DNA of 8,385 bases from Clostridia bacterium (GTDB taxonomy: Bacteria > Bacillota_A > Clostridia > Christensenellales > Aristaeellaceae), in NCBI GenBank assembly GCA_017430945.1, contig JAFRMB010000004.1:1-8385 (forward strand), written 5' to 3'. The position numbers and the translations under genes are program-made. Shown one piece after another: positions 1 to 4,392 of this stretch. Numbering within the stretch: position 1 is the stretch's first letter; the number at the start of each line of letters is the position of its first letter. The notes beneath the pieces are model-generated. The model was not told the DNA's origin. It did no database searches and worked only from the letters and a program-made list of their open reading frames with translations.

Positions 1-106
1 AGCCTGAGGGATCCACCTGTTCCCATCCCGAACACAGAAGTTAAGCCTCAGCACGCTGATAGTACTTGGCTGGAAACGGCCCGGTAGGGTAGGTCGTCGC
101 CGGATC
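1..106 (+). rRNA. rrf: 5S ribosomal RNA, 5' end cut by window edge
   Basis: The stretch around 17-50 carries the hallmark 5S core (CTGTTCCCATCCCGAACACA followed by GAAGTTAAGCC), and the 3' strand near 95-106 (TCGCCGGATC) would close helix I with the missing 5' end. Compared with the usual ~117 nt, roughly the first 10-16 nt lie outside the window. It is the last gene of an rRNA operon entering from the left and is followed four bases later by a strong terminator. Identification is by recognition of the conserved loop sequences; the exact 3' end is uncertain by a few bases. Confidence 0.95.
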
Positions 107-110
107 CCAC

Positions 111-142
111 GAGATCATCCGTTACGGATGGTCTCTTTTTTT
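111..142 (+). terminator. Rho-independent terminator of the rRNA operon
   Basis: An 11-bp stem (GAGATCATCCG paired with CGGATGGTCTC, one G·T wobble) closes a 3-nt TTA loop and is followed directly by seven T residues. It lies just downstream of the 5S rRNA, as expected for the end of an rrn operon. It faces the convergent minus-strand phage gene. Confidence 0.93.
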
Positions 143-181
143 GTGCGGCGGACGCCATGAATGGCTTCCCTACGGCGGTCG

Positions 182-568
182 TCAGCCTGTTCGAACCACG
201 GAGAACAGACATCGCGTCCGGCGCATCCGCTCGTGGATGAGCTTCCGCTCGCCCAGCACCTTGTCCATGCGCGAAAGCAGCGCCTGGCGCGCCTGCGCGG
301 CCGCTTCGGCCTGCTTCCTGGCGTCGTCGGCGGCCTTGTAGTCGTCGATCTGCTTCTGCAGCGCCGCCACGTCGCCCTTGCTCTTCTCCATCTCCGCGAT
401 GGTAGCGTTCGCCGTGGTCAGCTGGTCCTGGACGGCCTTCAGGTCGCCCTGGAGCTTCGCGGCGTCGCCCTTGGCCTTGCCGATGTCCGCGGAATGGATG
501 TTCAAAAGCGCGTCGATCTGCTCCTTGGTCGCCTCGGGGAACTGCTTCGTGATGTCCTCTCTGGTCAT
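182..568 (-). CDS. Phage minor structural protein GP20-type (scaffold), C-terminally truncated
   Basis: The 128-residue product begins MTREDITKQFPEATKEQIDA and continues as a long Ala/Lys/Gln-rich coiled coil (about residues 30-98), then LGERKLIHERMR (105-116). This is the pattern of the phage GP20 scaffold family, which helps shape the procapsid and is lost from the mature head. The family usually runs on for several dozen more residues; here the last 12 residues (117-128, starting RTRCLF) do not fit the family and run into a stop, so the 3' end is lost at a junction near 221. The start is supported by a purine-rich Shine-Dalgarno (GAGAGGAAAG) just upstream. A terminator lies about 94 bp upstream of the start, and I see no clear promoter between them. 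With major capsid and portal genes absent it is probably non-functional. Confidence 0.85.
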   Translation of the reverse strand: MTREDITKQFPEATKEQIDALLNIHSADIGKAKGDAAKLQGDLKAVQDQLTTANATIAEMEKSKGDVAALQKQIDDYKAADDARKQAEAAAQARQALLSRMDKVLGERKLIHERMRRTRCLFSVVRTG

Positions 569-661
569 GGTCTTTCCTCTCTTCGGCTTGCAGTTTGGTG
601 TCGCGGTCTCTTTCCGCCCGGCCTTGGTAGTTTTGCGTCATTCCGGACAAATTTGGGTATG

Positions 662-683
662 AAAAAAGCACCCTCGGGTGCTT
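662..683 (-). terminator. Rho-independent terminator between the 111-aa ORF and the scaffold gene
   Basis: On the minus strand AAGCACCC pairs perfectly with GGGTGCTT across a very tight turn (2 nt, or 4-6 nt if inner pairs open), followed by a run of six T (662-667 read on the minus strand). It lies 13 bp past the stop of the 111-aa ORF and would separate that gene from the downstream GP20 gene. Confidence 0.85.
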
Positions 684-695
684 AGATCATCGTGG

Positions 696-1031
696 TCACT
701 CCCTGTCAAAATGGAACCCTAACTCATCCAGCGCCGAAGCCAGATCAGCGATCAGCGCCCTGGCTTCGGCCAGCTTCTCATTCAGCGCATCGACTTTCGC
801 CTGTGCTTCGTCGACACCGATAGCGCGGATTTTGATCTTCACATTATCTGCCATATCCTCTCGCCTCCCATCCGCGTTTTCGTGTATGGCAATTATCGCA
901 TCGGCAACGGCCATCATAAAGCCCTGCGCAAATGAATACCCAATCCTGTGCCATTCCACTTCTTCATGGTCGGGTGTCTTCGCCTGCTCCCGGTCATCTC
1001 CGGTGATCCTGGTCTTCACATCGTCCGCCAT
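696..1031 (-). CDS. Small phage protein, 111 aa, with an in-frame internal start (52 aa)
   Basis: The function is not recognised. From the chosen ATG at 1031 the protein starts MADDVKTRITGDD, has a hydrophobic, probably amphipathic middle (FAQGFMMAVADAIIAI, about residues 33-48), then a second methionine at 854 starting MADNVKIKIRAIG, followed by an Ala/Leu/Glu helix and ending GFHFDRE. Both methionines are preceded by the same Shine-Dalgarno block (GATGGGAGGCGAGAGG), so both a 111-aa and a 52-aa product are plausible. Upstream in-frame ATGs near 1049 are less likely because they lie in the terminator T-run. The ORF sits between two terminators (1048-1071 and 662-683) in the low-GC centre of the phage remnant, suggesting cargo rather than core structure. 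It could equally be two once-separate genes joined in frame. Confidence 0.6.
   Translation of the reverse strand: MADDVKTRITGDDREQAKTPDHEEVEWHRIGYSFAQGFMMAVADAIIAIHENADGRREDMADNVKIKIRAIGVDEAQAKVDALNEKLAEARALIADLASALDELGFHFDRE
834..872 (-). repeat. Copy 2 of a duplicated ribosome-binding site and N-terminus
   Basis: Bases 857-872 are identical to 1032-1047 (GATGGGAGGCGAGAGG on the minus strand). The following start region (ATGGCAGATAATGTGAAGAT) resembles that of copy 1 (ATGGCGGACGATGTGAAGAC). Including the coding part, the imperfect direct repeat is about 39-43 bp long. This copy places a strong Shine-Dalgarno in front of the ATG at 854, inside the larger ORF, and supports internal initiation. 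Confidence 0.8.
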
Positions 1032-1047
1032 CCTCTCGCCTCCCATC
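1009..1047 (-). repeat. Copy 1 of the duplicated ribosome-binding site and N-terminus
   Basis: This is the partner of the repeat at 834-872. It contains the Shine-Dalgarno for the 111-aa ORF and encodes MADDVK, against MADNVK in copy 2. It abuts the T-run of the upstream terminator (1048-1053) with no gap. Confidence 0.8.
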
Positions 1048-1071
1048 AAAAAACCGCCCGGGTGGGCGGTT
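1048..1071 (-). terminator. Rho-independent terminator after the 52-aa ORF
   Basis: On the minus strand AACCGCCC and GGGCGGTT form an 8-bp perfect stem around a 4-nt loop (ACCC), ending in a six-T run at 1048-1053. The stem begins within the stop codon of the 52-aa ORF, and the T-run abuts the Shine-Dalgarno of the next ORF. The following gene would therefore need read-through or its own promoter, and I do not see one. Confidence 0.88.
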
Positions 1072-1228
1072 ACGGTCCGACTATCTCAAACTCATCTTTT
1101 GGAAAGGCATATATTTCGCCGCTCTCGTCGGCTATCAAATACATGCCATCAATCTCCTTTTGAACAGAGTATATCTTTCCCTTTTTCAAGGATACTCTGT
1201 AATAATCTCCGACATATCTAACGCTCAT
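1070..1228 (-). CDS. Small phage-type protein, 52 aa, overlapping the minor capsid gene
   Basis: The product starts MSVRYVGDYYRVSLKKGKIY and ends FPKDEFEIVGP. It is a compact beta-rich, SH3-like pattern that I recall from short Firmicutes and phage ORFs ending in similar ...DEFEIVE tails; their function is not known to me. The start at 1228 is chosen over an upstream in-frame ATG at 1282 because family resemblance begins there and a GGGAGG lies 10 bp upstream. The ATG overlaps the last codons of the minor capsid gene by 11 bp, which suggests translational coupling. A terminator starts at its stop codon. Position directly after the variable C-terminal domain of the capsid protein would also suit an immunity or accessory partner, but nothing in the sequence proves this. 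Confidence 0.7.
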   Translation of the reverse strand: MSVRYVGDYYRVSLKKGKIYSVQKEIDGMYLIADESGEIYAFPKDEFEIVGP

Positions 1229-2198
1229 CAAGCCATAACCTCCCGCCCTCTTGCGGTTTGACCTTATACTCGACACCACCATAGCTCACTTCGTAGTACC
1301 AATGAACTTCGGCGATATGTTCCTCGCCCAAATGTATTACGTGGGCTATCCCTTTGACTTTTTCCCAATCATTTGGGTCTGTACCCTTGTAAAAATCCGC
1401 GAGGTCAAAACGTTCTCTGATGGGTGTTTTTGTGCCGCTCCCGGCAAAAACCTCAACGTTGCGTATGTATTCGCCCGAAACAAAATAGGCAGGAAACCTG
1501 CTACTCGGTACAGTTATCTCCTCGTCATCGGGTGCAGTCGCTTTTGCGCTCAATGAACGCAGAACCAGAATGTCGTCCCTTTTAAGTATACTGTCTTCTT
1601 TTGCCCCTGTCAACTCTTTTCCGCTCTTCGCATCCCCAAACCCCGCCACGTACGTCCTTCTAAAGTCCGGCCCCAGCCCGGTGCGGTCGCTCAGGCGCTC
1701 GTATTCCTTCACCATGGCGCTGATGCTGCCCTGGCACTGCCGCCGCAGCTGATCGTCGCCGGCGGCCGCGGCCAGCGTGGCGGTGTCCTTCTTCTCGCGG
1801 ATCGCCGTCTCCATCCGCCGCATGGCCTGGCTCCACTCGTAGCGCGTCTTCGTGGTGCCGTCGATCGTGACCGGCTCCGTCGAGTAGCGCTCGAAGCGCG
1901 CCAGGTCGTCGTCGGTGTAGGCCCGCGGGCTCAGGCCCATGATGATCGGCGCCCAGGTGTGCCGGCAGTTCCACTCGCCAAAGGGCCGGGGCAGGCTGCC
2001 CTGGATGTCCTCGAACTCCTCGTTCGTGAACTGCAGCCCCTGGTACGGCAGGTGGTCCTCCGCACAGAGCATGTGCGCGTCGATCTCCACGCCGTCGGCG
2101 CCGAACTGCCTGCCGACCTCCTCCATGACGCGCTGGTTCATGCGCCGCATGGCATCCAGCACGTTCATGCGCACCGCGGTGTCGACGCGCCGGGTGTG
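1218..2198 (-). pseudogene. Phage minor capsid protein (Phage_min_cap2-like), N-terminally truncated, with a C-terminal extension
   Basis: Recognisable homology starts at HTRRVDTAVRMNVLDAMRRM (about 2198) and includes a CxxDH motif (AEDH, 2066-2052), the NCRH motif (about 1970-1959) and the helical block YEWSQAMRRMETAIR. These are hallmarks of the minor head protein that sits next to the portal and scaffold genes in Firmicutes phages. The N-terminal part of the protein is missing. The frame stays open to 2381, but the residues upstream of 2198 match nothing I recognise and run into the promoter region of the next gene, so no genuine start survives. The core ends near VAGF (about 1640). A further ~138 residues follow in clearly lower-GC DNA, including VFAGSGTKTPIRERFD and a final EVHWYYEVSYGGVEYKVK. 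That ending resembles short C-terminal domains appended to phage head proteins, some being toxin-like nucleases of the PBECR type. I cannot assign it to one of these. Confidence 0.78.
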
Positions 2199-2321
2199 GA
2201 TCAGCAAGTGATCCCAGGCACTCCATGTGCATGTACTTTGAACTTTCAGATTGATCCAACGGTTGTCGAACGCATGCCGCAGCAAGGCGCAGGCGGGATC
2301 GGCATGGCAGTAGCGCATCCG

Positions 2322-2356
2322 GTGTGACAGAAGTGTGATGGAGGGTGTGATAAACT
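2322..2356 (+). promoter_or_regulatory. Possible promoter with three phased GTGTGA repeats
   Basis: GTGTGA occurs at 2322-2327, 2333-2338 and 2345-2350, spaced 11 and 12 bp, i.e. on one face of the helix. They are followed immediately by TAAACT (2351-2356), a 4/6 match to the -10 consensus. No good -35 hexamer is seen at the right distance; the repeats occupy that space, as at an activator-dependent promoter. It lies about 50 bp upstream of the SH3-protein start. The rest of 2199-2321 holds only a 7-bp inverted repeat (CATGCCG at 2273-2279, CGGCATG at 2300-2306) and no gene I can support. Confidence 0.4.
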
Positions 2357-2407
2357 GTGTCCATAAAGAAGAGCAACACACCGCTTGAGGATACAGGAGG
2401 TAACACC

Positions 2408-2956
2408 ATGAACATCATCAGGAAGATCGTCGCCGTCGCACTGGTCGTCAGCATGCTCGCCATGAGCGCGGCGTTCGCAGAGGGATTCGTCAAATTCACC
2501 GGCAACGCGCACTGCTACAAAAAAGCCGGCTCCGGCGAGACCGAGACCGTGATCAAAAAGGGGTCCGTCGCGGAGAAGGTGGACACGAAGGGCGGCTACA
2601 CACAGGTCAAGGTCAACGGGAAGACGAAGCTGTGGGTGAAGAGCGAGCTGGTGAAGGCGGACAAGAAGGCGAAGGCCTCGAAAATCGCGTTCAGCGAGGG
2701 CGGCAGCAAGCTGTCGAAAGAAGGCAAGGCGCACGGGGTAAAGGGATACAGCAAGGTGGTCTCGAAGGGGAAGTGCAACATCCGCACGAAGGCGAGCCTG
2801 TCTGGGAAGAGCCTTGGGACGTTCAAAAAGGGCGAGACGCTTAAGTTCACGGGGAAGGTGAGCAGGGACTCCCGCGGGATCGACTGGTACAGCGTGCGCA
2901 CGAAGAGCGGCGCGAACGCCTGGGTATCCTCCGTATATACCGCGCTCGAAAAGTAA
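2408..2956 (+). CDS. Secreted protein with two SH3-type (SH3b) domains
   Basis: The 182-aa product begins with a clear signal peptide: positive MNIIRK, a hydrophobic core to about residue 20, and a likely cut after AFA at residue 24. Two SH3-like repeats follow. The first (about 26-84) has FVKFTGNAHCYKK and KLWVKSELV. The second (about 112-180) has KCNIRTKASLSGKSLGTFKKG and ANAWVSSVYTALEK, the classic bacterial SH3 type 3 layout. The linker is very Lys-rich. Such proteins sit in the cell envelope or outside the cell, and the domains often bind peptidoglycan; no catalytic domain is present. The ATG at 2408 is chosen because AGGAGG lies 7 bp upstream (2395-2400) and the signal peptide starts there. 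It is a single-gene unit ending at the hairpin at 2995-3029. The two-repeat architecture is typical of small secreted proteins I associate with Christensenellales. Confidence 0.88.
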   Translation: MNIIRKIVAVALVVSMLAMSAAFAEGFVKFTGNAHCYKKAGSGETETVIKKGSVAEKVDTKGGYTQVKVNGKTKLWVKSELVKADKKAKASKIAFSEGGSKLSKEGKAHGVKGYSKVVSKGKCNIRTKASLSGKSLGTFKKGETLKFTGKVSRDSRGIDWYSVRTKSGANAWVSSVYTALEK

Positions 2957-2994
2957 AGAGCGGGAGGGATCAAAAAGCCAAACCGATCATTGGA

Positions 2995-3029
2995 AAAGCC
3001 CCCGGTATCGAAAGGATATCGGGGGCTTT
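2995..3029. terminator. Strong bidirectional terminator shared by convergent genes
   Basis: A 15-bp stem (AAAGCCCCCGGTATC with GATATCGGGGGCTTT, one G·T wobble) closes a 5-nt GAAAG loop. It lies 39 bp after the SH3-protein stop and 23 bp after the stop of the convergent SGNH gene. The flanking A and T runs (AAAA on the left, TTT on the right) let it work for both strands. Confidence 0.9.
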
Positions 3030-3051
3030 GTGCATGCGTTCGAGCAGAAGA

Positions 3052-4305
3052 TCAATTCGCGAATTCGTAGTTGTCGTCGCGCATCATCTGCAGACTGTAG
3101 GCGATGACAACGGCATCGGGCTGATACTTTTCCAGCCAGACCGGTAGCGGATCAACGTCCTGGCGCATATCCACGAAGATCACGTGGCGCGCCAGCAGGG
3201 ACAGGAATGTGCCGATGGGTGCGCTGTAGGAGTCCTTGAGCAACAGGATCGTGAAATCAGGTGCATCGGGATTTTCAAAGACGCTGTAGTATTCCACCTG
3301 GCCGTAATAAGTGTAGGCCAGTTTGCTCCAGGTCTTGCCGGGGTCGGGCTCCAGGTAGGTCCGCCGGATACACGTCTCACGGAAGGGACCGGACGCATGT
3401 TCTGTCACCGTGCTGCTGCGTTTGGTCTCGCGGGTGATGTTCGTATCGTACCTGGGCCAATATTCGATGATGTCGTCCGGCGTCACGCGGCGCGTACCGA
3501 CCCGCTGGCCGTATTTTCCGAGAAAAAACTTCTCGTGGACATACTGTTCCATGGTATCAGGGTCGATGCGGTCCGGCTCCAGCTCCGCGCCGGTCATACC
3601 GTTGAGCTCGCCGGCGATGGCGCGTGCCATGGTGATGGCCGACAGCGTAGACCAGTGCTGGTCGGTGACCCACAGCAGGTCATCCAGCGGATAACCGGAC
3701 TTCGGCAGCACGTCGCGGCTGTCCAGCACGCGCACGCCCCGCGCGCGCAGCGTGGACACCACCTCGTCGGCCATCTCGGCGGAGTGGTCCAGCGCGGCGT
3801 ACTCCGCGGGCATCATGGAGGCGTCGTACAGCGTGGGATGCTCGTAGACGAACAGCGCAGGGATGTCCTTCAGGGTGGTCTGCACGAGATCTGCGATGCC
3901 CTCGGATCCTTCGACAAGGGACTTGTAGGGCACCAGATCGTACAGGTGGCCGGTGTTCAGCCGGATCATGTTCTGGCTGCCGGTGTTGATCATGCGCTTG
4001 CCCAGCGCATACTGGAAGTCGGAATTGACATAGCCCAGCTCATCCTTCATCCACATCACCTCGGAGATCTTGGAGGTGAAGCTGTTGATGCGCGCGGCCA
4101 GCCGGTCCAGCCGGTCCGGATGCTCCGGCAGCGTCGCACGGACGGTGGGAGTCATGCGCAGGGAATTCAACACGTCATGGCCGTTGTTCGCAAGCGTTCC
4201 GGCCAGCGCGGCGAATACGAAGCCCAGGAACGCCACGGTCAGTATCGCTGCGGTAACGCGCGTCACCCGCTTTGAGGGCGCGCGGGGCGGCTGTTTGTTG
4301 TCCAT
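3052..4305 (-). CDS. Membrane-anchored AlgX/AlgJ/DHHW-like SGNH-hydrolase-fold protein
   Basis: The 417-aa product has a basic N-terminus, then one hydrophobic segment (about residues 17-38) acting as signal anchor, so the main domain should lie outside the membrane. TDQHW (214-218) and LLLKDSYS (354-361) match the Asp-x-His and nucleophilic Ser motifs of the AlgX/AlgJ/DHHW branch of SGNH enzymes, which O-acetylate exopolysaccharide or cell-wall glycans. By analogy the catalytic residues are D215, H217 and S359. The start at 4305 is chosen because GGAGG lies 9 bp upstream; the ATG at 4314 sits only 2 bp from it. A promoter with a perfect TATAAT lies upstream at 4343-4371. Odd: no MBOAT acyltransferase, the usual acyl donor partner, is next to it. 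The family call is from motifs; the glycan substrate is unknown. Confidence 0.75.
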   Translation of the reverse strand: MDNKQPPRAPSKRVTRVTAAILTVAFLGFVFAALAGTLANNGHDVLNSLRMTPTVRATLPEHPDRLDRLAARINSFTSKISEVMWMKDELGYVNSDFQYALGKRMINTGSQNMIRLNTGHLYDLVPYKSLVEGSEGIADLVQTTLKDIPALFVYEHPTLYDASMMPAEYAALDHSAEMADEVVSTLRARGVRVLDSRDVLPKSGYPLDDLLWVTDQHWSTLSAITMARAIAGELNGMTGAELEPDRIDPDTMEQYVHEKFFLGKYGQRVGTRRVTPDDIIEYWPRYDTNITRETKRSSTVTEHASGPFRETCIRRTYLEPDPGKTWSKLAYTYYGQVEYYSVFENPDAPDFTILLLKDSYSAPIGTFLSLLARHVIFVDMRQDVDPLPVWLEKYQPDAVVIAYSLQMMRDDNYEFAN

Positions 4306-4342
4306 ATATCTCATGTCCTCCGAATCGTTCGTCACATCCCGC

Positions 4343-4371
4343 ATTATACCAGCAGAATATGAAGGAAGCAA
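4343..4371 (-). promoter_or_regulatory. Sigma-A type promoter of the SGNH gene
   Basis: On the minus strand a perfect TATAAT (-10, 4343-4348) lies 17 bp downstream of TTGCTT (-35, 4366-4371; 3/6 match). It falls in the 87-bp gap between the upstream activase gene and the SGNH start at 4305, giving a leader of about 30 nt. It indicates that the SGNH gene can be transcribed independently. Confidence 0.7.
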
Positions 4372-4392
4372 GCACAAACGGGAAAACGGGCG

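Larger units (their letters stand above)
221..2198 (-). mobile_element. Prophage remnant: fragment of a head-morphogenesis module
   Basis: On the minus strand the gene order is minor capsid protein, small ORFs, GP20-type scaffold, matching the usual order in Firmicutes siphophages (portal, minor capsid, scaffold, major capsid). The fragment is broken at both ends. The minor capsid gene has lost its N-terminal part near 2198, and the scaffold gene loses family resemblance after residue 116 near 221. No portal, major capsid, integrase or att site is visible. The flanks are an rRNA operon on the left and a host secreted-protein gene on the right. GC is about 65-70% in the capsid parts but about 40-48% in the sampled blocks of the centre, so the piece is itself mosaic. 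An assembly join cannot be excluded from sequence alone. Confidence 0.75.

Noticed and set aside
180..215. tRNA-like T-loop (TTCGAAC) near the left phage junction, a possible att site
   Set aside because: The flanking bases do not form a 5-bp T-stem on either strand and no acceptor or anticodon arms are present; GTTCGAAC is just an 8-bp palindrome.
48..671. 207-aa minus-strand open frame covering the scaffold gene and the 5S rRNA
   Set aside because: It is in another frame of the GP20 gene, is Arg/Gly-rich as expected of a high-GC shadow, and runs into the 5S rRNA.
2199..2381. N-terminal continuation of the minor capsid frame up to 2381
   Set aside because: The frame is open, but its residues (Cys/His/Trp-rich) do not match the family and overlap the promoter region of the plus-strand SH3 gene.
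1660..2505. 281-aa minus-strand open frame
   Set aside because: It is a frame shadow of the minor capsid gene, which shows the real CxxDH and NCRH motifs in its own frame, and it extends antisense through the SH3-protein start and promoter.
3184..4275. 363-aa plus-strand open frame opposite the SGNH gene
   Set aside because: Its His/Gly/Val-rich composition is typical of antisense high-GC frames, it has no Shine-Dalgarno, and the minus strand encodes recognisable motifs with a promoter.
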